A stretch of DNA of 64,000 nucleotides from assembly GCF_000314005.1 (NCBI RefSeq), contig NZ_JH980292.1:4066121-4130120 (forward strand), written 5' to 3'. This DNA is from Spirulina subsalsa PCC 9445. Its GTDB lineage: Bacteria; Cyanobacteriota; Cyanobacteriia; Cyanobacteriales; Spirulinaceae. The notes below the pieces were generated by a model. It was not told where the DNA came from, searched no databases, and worked only from the letters and a program-made list of their open reading frames with translations. This document shows positions 16,775-26,355 of this stretch, piece by piece. Position 1 is the stretch's first letter. Each line of letters opens with the position of its first letter. The position numbers were made by a program, and so were the translations under genes.

Positions 16775-19042
16775 TTGATAATAATGGTCTGGAATTTCAA
16801 ACTCTTGCATCATTTCTAAGAGAGATTTTTGTCGAATTTTGCCCAGTTGTGCTAGTGCAGCGATGCGTTGAGCATGGAGTTCATCAAGGCGATCGCTATT
16901 TAGATTATTGCCTTGCTTTTGATATAGCATACCCAGATTATAAAGAGGAAAAATAAAGTCAGGATGCGTAGAGTGTACGGTATTTTTCAAAATACACAAA
17001 ACTCTCTGGTACAATTCTTTAGAACGCTCATGTTCACCTTGTTTAAAAAACAAGGTTGCTAGTCCATTCAAATAAACAGATAATTGTTTACTTTGCTCTG
17101 GATTTATATCCTTTCTTTTTTCTTCAATTTCTATAGCCTCACTATACTTTTCTTCTGCCTCATTATATCTTTTCTGAGATGAGTATACATTGGCTAATTT
17201 GTTAATATAAATTGCCAAATCTGGACTATTGCATGATAAATTGTTGCGGGCTATTCGCTCAAATCTTAATAAGATTTTCTCAGCATCTTTGTGTTTTTTG
17301 AATTCTCCAGTTAGCGAACCTCTTTCCCAGTAAAGTAGACCAAGATTATTGAGATGAGAGCATAACTGAGGATCATTATGAGATAACACTTTTTCATCAA
17401 TGGACAATGCTTGACGATATCGCTTTTCTGCAACCTTATATCTTCCCTGTACTCGATATAATTCGGCGAGATTATTGATTGCACAGGCTGTATCTTTATG
17501 AAAATTTCCGAATTTTACCTGTGCTGCTTTTACGCATTTAATATACCAAGGTTCTGCCATATCATAAGAACCTTGTTCTTTGTGATATAAAGCAATGAAG
17601 CCAAAAACATCCACTAAATCCTCATCCACAACCCACGCTAGTAAGTTTGCCGCTACCTCTTCTAAATGAGGAATCCAGGGGGCAAACTCTTTTGCTTGTG
17701 CCATTGTCAATGTTTGGGGAAGTTGTTTCCCCGCTCTCACAATTATTCCTGCTACTGCTCGTTTTAATCCATTGGCTTCAGTAGGTAACTCTACAATCAA
17801 ACGCTCCTGCATAAACTGCCGCACTATAGGATGCAATTTTACTTGATCTTTGGTTTTGCGCTCCAATAAACTCAAATTGACTAGCTGCTTCAGGGGTTTA
17901 CGCCAGTTTTGTTGCCATTCCTCTGATAGTGGAATCGGTGCAGCCCCAAATAAACTCAAAGAAAGGGCTAATCTTCTTGCCTCATCTGACTTCAACCGCC
18001 CCCAACTCAAGGCCAATGCCGCCTCAATGCCGTTGTGTTCATAACGCATTTCCTCCGGTTTTTCTGCTAAAGATTCATGGGTTAAATGCAACTCCTTTAG
18101 ATAATCCCCAATCGTTAAAAACCCATCTAACGCCAAATATCGCCCCGCCAACTCCAACCCCAAGGGCAACCCCTCAAACCACCGCAACACCCCCGCCACC
18201 GCCTCCGATTCCGCATCCAACCGCACCGGGTCAATATAACTCGCCAACAACTCCCGCGCCGCCTCATCGGAAAGCTGATCCAACGGATATCGCTCCACCC
18301 CTGACCATTCCTCCCGCGTCGTCCACAACACCCAAAACAGACCCCCCGGCCGAAACATCGCCAACCGCGCCCCATCCCGCCCCCGTGCCAAATCATCCAA
18401 CACCACCAACACCGCCCCCGGCCTCGGCCAATGCTGCCAACAATAGGCTACCCGCTCCCCAACCTCCGTTAATGTATCGGGAATCGTGACATCAAACTCC
18501 GTCTGATAAAACAGCGCCAACTGCTCCCCCGGATTCCCCGCCGCCATATCCAACCAGACCACACCACCGGGAAAATTCCCCGCCGCATATTCCCGATGCG
18601 CCCACTGCCAAGCCAACTCCGTTTTACCCAATCCCCCCATCCCCATCAAATACACCGCCCCGTGTGCCGCCATCAAATCACTTACCCCCTGCATTTCCAC
18701 ATCCCGCCCGACGAACTTGGGAACCGTGCGACGGTACCGAGATAGATTCGTCGGTGTGTCAGTGGAGGGGGGGGCTACTGGTTGAGGACTAGGCAGGTTT
18801 TCCGGTGCTGGGGTTGGTTCGTCCAAATCGGCCACGGCCTCCCAATCTGTCACCCCCACAGCTTCACAGAGGGCAACAAAAGACCCATGGTCAATCTTTT
18901 TTCTAGCCCGAAACCGCTTGAGGGTAGCTTGTGAGGTATTTGCTAACTCATACCATGCTGATTCTGAGGCATTCCAGCCCTTGCGTTTGCGGGCTGCTTC
19001 GATTGTTGCTTTGCCTGACGAGGAGAGGGCAATGGTTGCCAT
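16730..19042 (-). CDS. STAND NTPase (NB-ARC-like) with N-terminal HTH-like domain and C-terminal TPRs
   Basis: 770 residues. Residues 1-75 form a helical, HTH-like domain (ARKRKGWNASESAWYELANTS), followed by a Pro-rich linker. The NTPase domain starts near 105 (RRTVPKFVGRD) with Walker A GMGGLGKT (about 134-141), Walker B VLVVLDDL (211-218) and an arginine-sensor-like WTTREEW. Winged-helix and then TPR repeats follow from about 470 (NNLAELYRVQGRY...). STAND proteins are signal-sensing switches; similar architectures act in antiviral defence or transcriptional control. The last 14 codons and the stop come from an inserted MITE, so the natural C-terminus has been replaced. Confidence 0.85.
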   Translation of the reverse strand: MATIALSSSGKATIEAARKRKGWNASESAWYELANTSQATLKRFRARKKIDHGSFVALCEAVGVTDWEAVADLDEPTPAPENLPSPQPVAPPSTDTPTNLSRYRRTVPKFVGRDVEMQGVSDLMAAHGAVYLMGMGGLGKTELAWQWAHREYAAGNFPGGVVWLDMAAGNPGEQLALFYQTEFDVTIPDTLTEVGERVAYCWQHWPRPGAVLVVLDDLARGRDGARLAMFRPGGLFWVLWTTREEWSGVERYPLDQLSDEAARELLASYIDPVRLDAESEAVAGVLRWFEGLPLGLELAGRYLALDGFLTIGDYLKELHLTHESLAEKPEEMRYEHNGIEAALALSWGRLKSDEARRLALSLSLFGAAPIPLSEEWQQNWRKPLKQLVNLSLLERKTKDQVKLHPIVRQFMQERLIVELPTEANGLKRAVAGIIVRAGKQLPQTLTMAQAKEFAPWIPHLEEVAANLLAWVVDEDLVDVFGFIALYHKEQGSYDMAEPWYIKCVKAAQVKFGNFHKDTACAINNLAELYRVQGRYKVAEKRYRQALSIDEKVLSHNDPQLCSHLNNLGLLYWERGSLTGEFKKHKDAEKILLRFERIARNNLSCNSPDLAIYINKLANVYSSQKRYNEAEEKYSEAIEIEEKRKDINPEQSKQLSVYLNGLATLFFKQGEHERSKELYQRVLCILKNTVHSTHPDFIFPLYNLGMLYQKQGNNLNSDRLDELHAQRIAALAQLGKIRQKSLLEMMQEFEIPDHYYQVNYPTLPRREDGAS

Positions 19043-19180
19043 AAGTTCTAAGACAGGAGTTTTTATTCTCTAGTTCAATTTTGGCTCAATGGGGAATTGA
19101 ACGAAAAATGCTCCTGAACTGAACCAAAATCCAGTATTTCCCGCAGCACAATAAGTGTATTGAACTGAAGGATTTTAAAG

Positions 19181-19360
19181 ATGACGCAACCCGCTGAAAC
19201 CTTACCCATCGCTCCGATTCAACCCATTGACCCTAACCGCATTGTTGAGCATGAATCCCCCACAGCGCTAATTTTGGCTACCGGATTTGTCCTGTATTTG
19301 GTGATCAATGCAATTACTCAACTGCTTCAAGTGATCTCTACCCCCAAAAAGCCAGATTAA
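19181..19360 (+). CDS. Small single-span membrane protein, 59 residues
   Basis: ATG at 19181 opens a frame of 59 residues with one clear membrane helix (ALILATGFVLYLVINAITQLL) between a Pro-rich N-terminal part (MTQPAETLPIAPIQPIDPNR) and a short lysine-rich tail. It is divergent from the STAND gene, 138 bp apart, so both may share a regulatory region. I do not recognise the family. Confidence comes from coherent coding pattern and a clean membrane segment; the Shine-Dalgarno is weak (GAAGGATT). Confidence 0.6.
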   Translation: MTQPAETLPIAPIQPIDPNRIVEHESPTALILATGFVLYLVINAITQLLQVISTPKKPD

Positions 19361-19734
19361 GCATCTAAAGGTTCAGGGTTCTGCCGTTCAGCAACTAGGT
19401 TTTTAGACAGGTTGTTCACCTTTTCCTGTTGCTGAAAATAGTAGGCGGCTTAGATGTCAATAGTCAACCCACCAACATAAAGCCGTCCTAGAAGGCTTGT
19501 CCTGAGCAAAGCCGTTCGTGAAACGTTGCGTAGCAAAGGGATGGGGTTTCAAACCCATTTTCTTGATAAGCTAGGAAAAAGCTGTCAGCGTGGTGAGTAT
19601 CCCCGGCGGGGAGGAGAATGACCGTTGGGGGTGTCGGAATCACCGTGAAGAGTTTTGCCGGGAAAACCTGCCGCCCAAGTTTGTGTTATATTTGTCAATA
19701 AAATTTTCGGATAAAATGAATTCAGAGAGAGAAT
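19361..19734. other. Intergenic region with small hairpins
   Basis: 374 bp with no supported gene. An inverted repeat ATGGG(G)TTT...AAACCCAT with a following T-run lies at 19541-19563. A gttcgtgaaacgttgcgtagcaaag motif at about 19514 is shared with the repeat at 50355. AT-rich sequence before 19735 probably contains the toxin-antitoxin promoter (TATTTGTCAATAAAAT). Confidence 0.4.
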
Positions 19735-19938
19735 ATGCCAGCAGAACAATATCCCTTTGCCCAAGAACTGATTACAGATGTTTCCGGTAAAATTCGTAAA
19801 GTAATCTTGGATTTCAGTGATTACAAGCGACTGTTAGAAGTTATTGAAGAAGAGGGACTTTATCAAGCCATGATGGAAGTCAAAAATGAAACTTCTTTGG
19901 ACTTGGAAACTGCCCTAGCTGAACTTGAGAAAGAATGA
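19735..19938 (+). CDS. Type II antitoxin of a RelBE/ParDE-like pair
   Basis: 67 residues, starting MPAEQYPFAQELITDVSGKIRKVILDFSDYKRLLEVIEEEG and ending in an acidic helix. The ATG overlaps the preceding reading by nothing; its stop TGA overlaps the toxin start (ATGA, 19935-19938), giving translational coupling typical of such modules. The short beta then helix pattern suits a Phd/RelB-like DNA-binding antitoxin. Confidence 0.82.
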   Translation: MPAEQYPFAQELITDVSGKIRKVILDFSDYKRLLEVIEEEGLYQAMMEVKNETSLDLETALAELEKE

Positions 19939-20204
19939 AAACTGAGTATAAGCCGAGCTTTTTAAAAGATTTGAAGGCTCTGAAAAGTACCCCCAGCTTT
20001 GAAGCCATAAAAGCGTTAGCATTTACAGAAATTCCTAATTTGCTAAAATTTGAAGAAATTGGTAATTTAAAAAAGTTAAAAGGGGATGAAAATGCTTATC
20101 GAATTCGCCTCGGCGATTACCGACTAGGAATTTTCTTTGATGGCGAAACAGTTACCTTCGCTCGCGTGCTACATCGTAAAGATATCTATCGCTATTTTCC
20201 CTAG
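19935..20204 (+). CDS. RelE/ParE-superfamily toxin
   Basis: 89 residues with the family pattern: KTEYKPSFLKDLKAL at the N-terminus, a central LKKLKG.ENAYRIRLGDYRLGIFF and the end ARVLHRKDIYRYFP. The YRIRLGDYR strand and the final R..IY..F motif are typical of RelE-like mRNA interferases; a ParE (gyrase poison) role is not excluded. It is followed without gap by a clpB remnant in the same frame. Confidence 0.87.
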   Translation: MKTEYKPSFLKDLKALKSTPSFEAIKALAFTEIPNLLKFEEIGNLKKLKGDENAYRIRLGDYRLGIFFDGETVTFARVLHRKDIYRYFP

Positions 20205-20366
20205 ATGGCGTTAGATTTCTTAGCATAAATTGGTTATGATCCGGTTTATGGCGCACGTCCCCTTAAGCGTGCAGTGCAACGGTATTTAGAAACAGCCATT
20301 GCTAAAGAAATCCTACGGGGTCACTTTAACCCCGGTGATATCGCTCTTAGGATATTTATCATTTAG
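20205..20366 (+). pseudogene. clpB: clpB 3'-terminal fragment with internal stop
   Basis: Directly after the toxin stop the same frame reads ALDFLA, TAA (20226-20228), [37 protein letters not shown], then unrelated codons and TAG at 20364. This is the C-terminal D2-small domain of the ClpB disaggregase, where family members read [20 protein letters not shown]. Only about 40 of some 870 residues remain, so this is a scrap left by recombination. Confidence 0.88.
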
Positions 20367-20493
20367 TACATCCTACTTGCTTACTGAGAATAGTAGTTAG
20401 ATTATCCATTGTCTGACTGCTGATCCTTCTTCGTGCCACCGCCCAACTCTTCAAGTATTCTCAAATTATAGGCGATCGCAAATCCCCACTAGA

Positions 20494-22707
20494 ATGGATA
20501 CAGGTTCAACGCACCCAAAACCCATGAACAAGCTAGAATGGCTCGCCGCCCAACTGGAACAAGCCACCACCGAACGGGAAGAACTCGCCGCCCAACTCGA
20601 ATATGAACGACAACGCCAAACCCAACTCCGCCCCTATATTGTCCCCCGCATCCGTCGAGGTATCATCGGCGATAGTCGCTACGCCCTCCGTCTCCGCCAA
20701 CAGATCAAACAAGCCGCCCAAACCCAAGAATCAATCCTCATTTTTGGCGAACCTGGCCTAGAAAAAGACAACATTGCCAGCCTGATTCATTACAGTTCCC
20801 CCCAACGACGGGAGCCCATGATTCAACTCACTAGCGGCCTATTACAAGCCAGTGGCTCAGAACTCTTCGGCCGCAGCAACGGCAACCCCGGACTCCTAGC
20901 ATGGGTGGGGCAAGGTACAGTCGTTTTAAATAATATTCAGGATCTCCCCGCCGAACTCCAACCCAAAATTCTCCAACTCCTCGCCACTAAAACCTATTGT
21001 CCCGTCAGCCGTGATCCCGACAAGCCCCCCATTCCCCAACCCTGCCCAGCCCGCATCATCCTTATTGCCGAGCGCAAAGCCCCCGAATTTGTGCAATGCA
21101 CAGCCCAACAGATTAAAGTGCCGCCTCTGCGGGTGCGTAAAACCGATTTGCGATCGCTCCTAGACTACAACCTCAATCTCTACTGCCGCAGTCGGGGCAT
21201 CCCCAAACCCAGCGTCACCCCCGAAGCCCTGCGCCGCCTCCAAGCCTACGATTTCCCCAACAACTTACGAGAACTCACCGCCTTAGTCAAACGCGCCGTC
21301 ACCCAAGGAGAGCAGGCCACAGAACTCACCGAAGAACTCTTTTGGTCTACGGATACGAAAAAAACACGGCTACGGCTGAACTTACTCAAAACCTATCCCC
21401 AACTGCGGGCATTTTTGAAAAGTAAGTTCTGGCCCGAAGGTTTAAACTATGGCATCACTACTTGGGTCTTTGCCTTAGTCGTGATTATGCTGTTCGTCGG
21501 CCCCCAAACCCGTGATCAAAATGTAGCGTTAAATCTATTTTGGGCTTGGTGGTGGCCCCTCGTTTTGTTAGGGTTTCCCTTGGTGGGTCGCCTGTGGTGT
21601 GCCGTTTGTCCCTTTATGATTTATGGGGAATTGACCCAAAAACTCTCCCTGAAACTCTGGCCCCGTGAATTGAAACCTTGGCCCCGACAGACAGCAGAAC
21701 GATGGGGGGGTTGGTTTTTGTTTGGCTTATTTGCCTTGATTTTTCTCTGGGAAGAGCTTTGGGATTTACCCAATACCGCCTATCTTTCCAGTTGTTTGTT
21801 ATTGCTAATTACCGGGGGGGCGGTGATTTGTTCCCTGCTGTTTGAACGGCGGTTTTGGTGTCGCTATCTCTGCCCCATTGGGGGGATGAATGGCCTATTT
21901 GCCAAGTTGTCAATAACCGAATTGCGCGCCCAAACGGGGATTTGTGCGGCGGAATGTACGACCTATCAATGCTATAAGGGAGGGCCAGCCAAGGGGGAAG
22001 GTCAGGAAACGGCGGGCTGCCCCCTCTATTCGCACCCCGCCCAGCTTCAGGATAACCGCGATTGTGTGCTGTGTATGACCTGTTTAAAAGCCTGTCCCCA
22101 TCGTTCTGTAGCGGTGAACCTGCGGCCGCCGGGGATTGAACTCTGGACAACTCACACCCCCCAGAGTTATGAGGTAGCCTTGCTGTTTTTGCTCTTGGGA
22201 GGGGTATTGATGCGGCGGTTGCCTGTGGTGGTGGAGCGTTGGGATCTACCCTTGGATTTAGCGGCCTTTGGCCCCCATTTAGGCGCGGCGGTTTTGGCCT
22301 TGGGATTGCCTGCGATCGCCCCCCTGTTCGCCCATGCCCTGATCCAACTGAGCCATCGCTGGCTACAAACCCCGAAACCCCGTCCTTGGTTGGAATTAGC
22401 CTATGGTTATCTGCCTTTGGTTTTGGGGGTCAATTTAGCCCATTATTTGGATTTAGGGTTAGGGGAGGCGGGGCGAATTGTTCCGGTGACGATGGCCACC
22501 TTGGGGATAACGGGGGTGAGTGGACCGATCTGGGTAGCGGATCCGGCGGTGATTGGGTTTTTGCAGGGGGTGACGTTGTGGGTGGGGTTATTGTGTTCGG
22601 TGATTTTGACCCAAAAAATTGCTAAACAATCCGGGCGGTTTTTGTTGCCCCACCATGGTAGTGCGATCGCCCTCACCTTTCTGTTCTGGATCCTCATTCT
22701 CCATTAA
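20494..22707 (+). CDS. Degenerate sigma-54-activator-type AAA+ domain fused to membrane-bound 4Fe-4S protein
   Basis: 737 residues. A short coiled coil (about 12-45) is followed by an AAA+ domain (50-285) shaped like a sigma-54 activator (IIGDSRYALRLRQQI; LFGRSNG; FPNNLRELTALVKRAV). Its Walker A is altered (GEPGLEKD) and the GAFTGA loop is absent. Membrane helices follow (about 322-340, 345-365, 405-420, 428-450), with CAVCP and CRYLCP motifs as in NapH/NosR/CcoG proteins, then C-rich iron-sulfur sites CAAEC and CVLCMTCLKACP (483-535), and further helices to the end. It is perhaps a redox-sensing or electron-transfer membrane regulator. ATG 20494 is used; ATG 20524 is an alternative. Confidence 0.82.
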   Translation: MDTGSTHPKPMNKLEWLAAQLEQATTEREELAAQLEYERQRQTQLRPYIVPRIRRGIIGDSRYALRLRQQIKQAAQTQESILIFGEPGLEKDNIASLIHYSSPQRREPMIQLTSGLLQASGSELFGRSNGNPGLLAWVGQGTVVLNNIQDLPAELQPKILQLLATKTYCPVSRDPDKPPIPQPCPARIILIAERKAPEFVQCTAQQIKVPPLRVRKTDLRSLLDYNLNLYCRSRGIPKPSVTPEALRRLQAYDFPNNLRELTALVKRAVTQGEQATELTEELFWSTDTKKTRLRLNLLKTYPQLRAFLKSKFWPEGLNYGITTWVFALVVIMLFVGPQTRDQNVALNLFWAWWWPLVLLGFPLVGRLWCAVCPFMIYGELTQKLSLKLWPRELKPWPRQTAERWGGWFLFGLFALIFLWEELWDLPNTAYLSSCLLLLITGGAVICSLLFERRFWCRYLCPIGGMNGLFAKLSITELRAQTGICAAECTTYQCYKGGPAKGEGQETAGCPLYSHPAQLQDNRDCVLCMTCLKACPHRSVAVNLRPPGIELWTTHTPQSYEVALLFLLLGGVLMRRLPVVVERWDLPLDLAAFGPHLGAAVLALGLPAIAPLFAHALIQLSHRWLQTPKPRPWLELAYGYLPLVLGVNLAHYLDLGLGEAGRIVPVTMATLGITGVSGPIWVADPAVIGFLQGVTLWVGLLCSVILTQKIAKQSGRFLLPHHGSAIALTFLFWILILH

Positions 22708-22708
22708 C

Positions 22709-22753
22709 TGGACTCCCGATTCCCCAACTCTCGGACTTATTCAGCAAGCCCTA
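22709..22753. repeat. Partial copy of the TTATTCAGCAAGCCCTA repeat end
   Basis: Only gactcccgattccccaactc plus the right-hand terminal sequence is present. On the minus strand its TAG provides the stop codon of the UbiH-type gene. Confidence 0.6.
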
Positions 22754-24007
22754 CCTAGACTGAACCAGTTGGGGAGCGCGTCCTTTGAGTCCGGTCATTA
22801 ATTGCAGAGCAAATAACTTGAGGGGGCGGATATGTTTTAACATCAAAATGCCCCAACGTCGCACTGTCACCACAGGCCACCAAGCCGTTGAAAACATTCG
22901 GTCGAGAAAATCAGTAAAGCCCAAAATAACCCAATTTTCCCGCCTCCGCCACTGTTCATAACGCTTTAAAACCGCGATACTGCCGATATCTTCCCCTTGA
23001 GTCTGGGCTTGCCGTAACACTTCGGCCAAGGCGGCCGCGTCGCGAATCCCGAGATTGAGGCCTTGTCCTCCGACGGGGTGGCAACAATGGGCAGCATCCC
23101 CAATCAAGGCAAGGCGGTTTTGAATGTAGCGATCGCACTGCATCAACTGCACCGGGAATAAAAAGCGATCGCCCACTAACTCCACATTCCCGAAAACCCC
23201 CGCCGTCCGTTCCTTAAACCGTGCTAAAAACTCCCCCGAATCTAACTCTTGCAACGCCTTCGCTTCCCCGTGGGGAGCCGTCCACACCACTTGACAACGA
23301 TTCCCCGGCAAGGGCAAAATCCCCATCGGTCCACTATAGCCAAACCGCTCATAGGCCGTCTCATTGTTAGGCTGATCATGGCGAATAGTAAAAGTCACGC
23401 AGGATTGCCAATACTTCCAGCCCTTGGTTTTAATCCCCGCCCAACTCCGGAGATGCGATCGCGCCCCATCCGCCCCCACCAACAAACGAGTCCGCAATTT
23501 GCGCCGTTCCTCCCCCAGTGCCACCGTCAGATTCATCCCCCATCCGTTCTCCTCCACCTCCACCAACTGCCCCGGACAAAGCCACTCTATATTCTCCGCC
23601 CCCGCTAAAAACCCCTGCAACTGCCCCAAAACCACCGAATGTTCCCCCACATAGCCCAGAGCCTCCGTCGCAAGCTCTTCCGGCTGAAAATGAACAATTT
23701 GGGGATAATCCGCATCAGAGAGGCTAATTCGGCGAAATTTAGCAATCTGGGGCAACATTTGACCCCATACTCCAATCTGCTCAAAAATCCGCCCCGACAA
23801 CACCGAGAGAGCATAGGCACGCTGGCGCGCCTTCGCTTGGGCTGGCCGTTGCGCTTCAATGATTACCACCCGTAAGCCGCTCCCCTTCAAAGCCGCCGCT
23901 AAGGTTGCCCCCACAATCCCCCCGCCCGCAATGGCTAGATCCGCGTCAAATTGCTTATCACAAAATTCTTTAAATGTCACTTCTTTAAGGAAAAATTTAC
24001 AAAACAA
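22751..24007 (-). CDS. FAD-dependent UbiH/Coq6-type hydroxylase
   Basis: 418 residues. FAD-binding motifs are all present: the N-terminal DLAIAGGGIVGATLAAAL, the central DG motif LVGADGARSHLR, and the GD motif ALIGDAAHCCHPVGGQGLNLGIRDA. This is the flavoprotein monooxygenase family that hydroxylates quinone rings; the cyanobacterial member is usually annotated as a 2-octaprenyl-6-methoxyphenol-hydroxylase homologue, and a role in quinone metabolism is inferred. The stop codon lies inside the end of a dispersed repeat, so the last residues may have been altered by it. ATG 24007 is used. Confidence 0.85.
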   Translation of the reverse strand: MFCKFFLKEVTFKEFCDKQFDADLAIAGGGIVGATLAAALKGSGLRVVIIEAQRPAQAKARQRAYALSVLSGRIFEQIGVWGQMLPQIAKFRRISLSDADYPQIVHFQPEELATEALGYVGEHSVVLGQLQGFLAGAENIEWLCPGQLVEVEENGWGMNLTVALGEERRKLRTRLLVGADGARSHLRSWAGIKTKGWKYWQSCVTFTIRHDQPNNETAYERFGYSGPMGILPLPGNRCQVVWTAPHGEAKALQELDSGEFLARFKERTAGVFGNVELVGDRFLFPVQLMQCDRYIQNRLALIGDAAHCCHPVGGQGLNLGIRDAAALAEVLRQAQTQGEDIGSIAVLKRYEQWRRRENWVILGFTDFLDRMFSTAWWPVVTVRRWGILMLKHIRPLKLFALQLMTGLKGRAPQLVQSR

Positions 24008-24079
24008 TAAAAATCTTTACCTCTATTCTGACGAAAAAAGGCATTCTCTGGCAAGAGCATTACAAGTTCGTTGTTGGGA

Positions 24080-24197
24080 AAGTCGGGGAACAGGGAGTCG
24101 GGAGTCGGGAATCGGGAGTCGGGAGTCGGGAATAGTTAATAATTATCAACTCCCCCTCTCCCCTGCTCCCCTGCTCCCCCTCTCCCCCGTTCCCCCA
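24080..24197. repeat. Dispersed repeat of gggagtc and ctcccctg units
   Basis: Five gggagtc/gggaatc units, the core gttaataattatcaactcccc, then five ctcccctg/ctccccct units. It fills the space between the UbiH-type gene start and the PCP-reductase-family gene stop, ending two bases from that stop. Confidence 0.7.
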
Positions 24198-24198
24198 T

Positions 24199-24387
24199 TT
24201 ACTGCCCAAACTCCAGCCTAGCCTGCTCCACCAACTCCGCCGTCACCTCAGACAACTCCCCCTCACGGGCTAACTGTTCAATCCGTTGACGAGCTTGAGA
24301 ACGGACAAAAAAGGGAATATTTTTTAACTTGACCTTAGCTTCGGGAGTCCAGCGCAAAGACTCCATAAAATTTACATCATCCACCAT
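24199..24387 (-). CDS. Small PCP-reductase-domain protein
   Basis: 62 residues, start at ATG 24387, two bases after the stop of the EamA-type gene. The pattern [22 protein letters not shown], then [19 protein letters not shown] is the PCP_red domain found at the C-terminus of light-independent protochlorophyllide reductase subunit B (ChlB). As a stand-alone protein its role is unknown; binding a pigment or partner protein is a guess. Overlap with longer readings upstream is a frame artefact. Confidence 0.85.
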   Translation of the reverse strand: MVDDVNFMESLRWTPEAKVKLKNIPFFVRSQARQRIEQLAREGELSEVTAELVEQARLEFGQ

Positions 24388-24389
24388 GC

Positions 24390-26156
24390 TTAACCCTCTT
24401 TTTGATCTTCCACCTTTGGAGCCGGAGGTTTCTTGAAAAAGCGCTCCAAATTCTGCGCCAACACCCCAGCCGTCACAACGGCCATCCCAATCCACTGATT
24501 AAACGTCAACGTTGCCCCAATAATCCCCGCCGCCATTAACGACGTAAACGCCGGACCCGTTGCCCCAAAAATTGAAGCCCGTGCCGCGCCAATGTAGCTA
24601 ATCCCGATATTATTCGCCAAGTAGCTCAACAATGTTAGGCCCCCCAACACCAGACCACTAATGAGTAAATTCACCCACATTCCCGGGTCAATATCAATCT
24701 TCACCACCTCCGGCAACGGTAAATAGAGCAACAAAGGCAAACTCACCAACGTAAAGACAAAAATCACAAAGAAATTCACCACACTAAACGGGATCGGGTG
24801 AATCTTCTTCATACAAGCCTGAATTAACAGCACATGGAGAGCAAACGTCACCCCAGAAAGAATCGCCATCACAATCCCAAATGTCGAGAGTCTCACCGCG
24901 CCTCCCCCCGACGGCAACTGAAGAATAACCACCCCAGCAAACACCGTCAACGACGCAGCACTACGCACCACAGACGGCCGTTCCCCGAAAAACAGCCAAC
25001 TCAGGATAACCGTCACCACCGGGAAGATAAAGAACAACGTCAGGGCTACCCCCGGCGATAAATCCCCCAAAGCCATGTAAATAAAGGCCGAAGAAGCAAA
25101 GAGGAAGAACCCACAGGCGATCATTTGGCTAAAACCCGCCCAGTCCTTCGACTGCAAATAACGACGGATATCCGACCAACTACTGGGATAGAGAACTTGC
25201 GCCAAAATTGCCATACAAGGCACCACCACCACCATCCGCAAAAACAGAATCAACAAGGAATTGCCAAAACCCGGCGTAATAAACCCGCCAATTTCCCGCC
25301 AGCCGAAAATGGTCGAAGGCGAGAGAATAACCCGAATGACCACATTCTGTAAAGACAAGGCCAAGGAGGACAGCAAGACCAAAATAAACCCTAACTGCAA
25401 CTGAGAAATAGAAACCTTTTTCTTAGCAGGAGGGGGCGCAACGGGAGGTTTGGGCAGCACCGGGGGCATTTCGGCAACCGGGGGAGGGGATTCCGGGGGC
25501 AAGGTCGGCAAATCTAAGCTCGGCAACTCCACCGCAACCGCCCGATCTTGGACTCGCTCAGGCCCCCTTGCCGTCTCAAATCTGGGCGGTATCGGTGCCG
25601 GGGGAGAGACTACCGGATCTTGGGTTTGCAGTTGTTCCCGCAAACGGTTGACCAAGGCATCTAGAATAATTTCCCCTTGTTGCTCTAAGCTATACATCTG
25701 TCCCAACTGCTGAGACAACGAACTCTGATAACTACTAAGGTCTTGTTGCAGAGTGCGAAAAGTTGCTCTTAACGTTTCATCTAAAGAGGCAATTAGGCGA
25801 TAGCTTTGTTGATTGTATTGACCTAAATTGCCATTAGACCATTGACCCGCGTTGTCTAACGAGTTTTGGCTTAAATGGCTTTGGAGGTTCTGTAAAACCT
25901 GCTCCGCTAAAGCTGGAGCCAGTTGTTTGGCTAACTCTTGTTGTTGACTCAGTTGCTCTTGCCGTTGCAATTCTAGTTGCTCGGTTTCGGCCAAGAGTCG
26001 GGTTTTCCGGTTTTGCAGTTGGTCAATTTCTTGGGACAACTGAAGCAAGATATTTTGCTTAAGATGTTCCAATTCTGCCGTCAGTTGCCGTAAATGATCT
26101 TCTGCGACGTTCGGATCGCCGTGGTTGAAATCCGGTTGTTTATCCAGTGGCCCCAT
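24390..26156 (-). CDS. EamA/DMT-family transporter with long coiled-coil N-terminal extension
   Basis: 588 residues. Residues about 15-100 form a coiled coil rich in Gln/Glu/Leu, about 130-180 a second helical region, and 190-245 a Pro-rich linker ([23 protein letters not shown]). From about 250 there are ten hydrophobic segments in two EamA repeats ([16 protein letters not shown] ... [29 protein letters not shown] ... [16 protein letters not shown]). EamA carriers export metabolites. The cytoplasmic extension is not part of the standard 300-residue family. It is tightly coupled to the PCP-reductase-domain gene (2 bp gap). Confidence 0.85.
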   Translation of the reverse strand: MGPLDKQPDFNHGDPNVAEDHLRQLTAELEHLKQNILLQLSQEIDQLQNRKTRLLAETEQLELQRQEQLSQQQELAKQLAPALAEQVLQNLQSHLSQNSLDNAGQWSNGNLGQYNQQSYRLIASLDETLRATFRTLQQDLSSYQSSLSQQLGQMYSLEQQGEIILDALVNRLREQLQTQDPVVSPPAPIPPRFETARGPERVQDRAVAVELPSLDLPTLPPESPPPVAEMPPVLPKPPVAPPPAKKKVSISQLQLGFILVLLSSLALSLQNVVIRVILSPSTIFGWREIGGFITPGFGNSLLILFLRMVVVVPCMAILAQVLYPSSWSDIRRYLQSKDWAGFSQMIACGFFLFASSAFIYMALGDLSPGVALTLFFIFPVVTVILSWLFFGERPSVVRSAASLTVFAGVVILQLPSGGGAVRLSTFGIVMAILSGVTFALHVLLIQACMKKIHPIPFSVVNFFVIFVFTLVSLPLLLYLPLPEVVKIDIDPGMWVNLLISGLVLGGLTLLSYLANNIGISYIGAARASIFGATGPAFTSLMAAGIIGATLTFNQWIGMAVVTAGVLAQNLERFFKKPPAPKVEDQKEG

Positions 26157-26355
26157 CTGTCTCTACCTTGTACTTGCGTGAATGCCAATTTTTTCTAGAC
26201 TGGGAGAAAATTTGAGTGATTCAGCACTGTTCCAGACATTGTATTAGAGGTTCTTGGGGAATCGCTAGAGAATTTGCAGAAATTATAGAAACTGCGGGCT
26301 TCTTTCACTTTTCCCTTAGCACAAAATGGTAAAAACTCGCAAAACGTAAAGAACT

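Noticed and set aside
17929-18489. Long Pro/Thr-rich plus-strand frame inside the STAND gene
   Set aside because: Antisense shadow of the GC-rich NTPase-coding region; proline-rich composition is the usual artefact.
22239-22625. Glycine-rich plus-strand frame
   Set aside because: Alternative frame of the Fe-S membrane protein gene.
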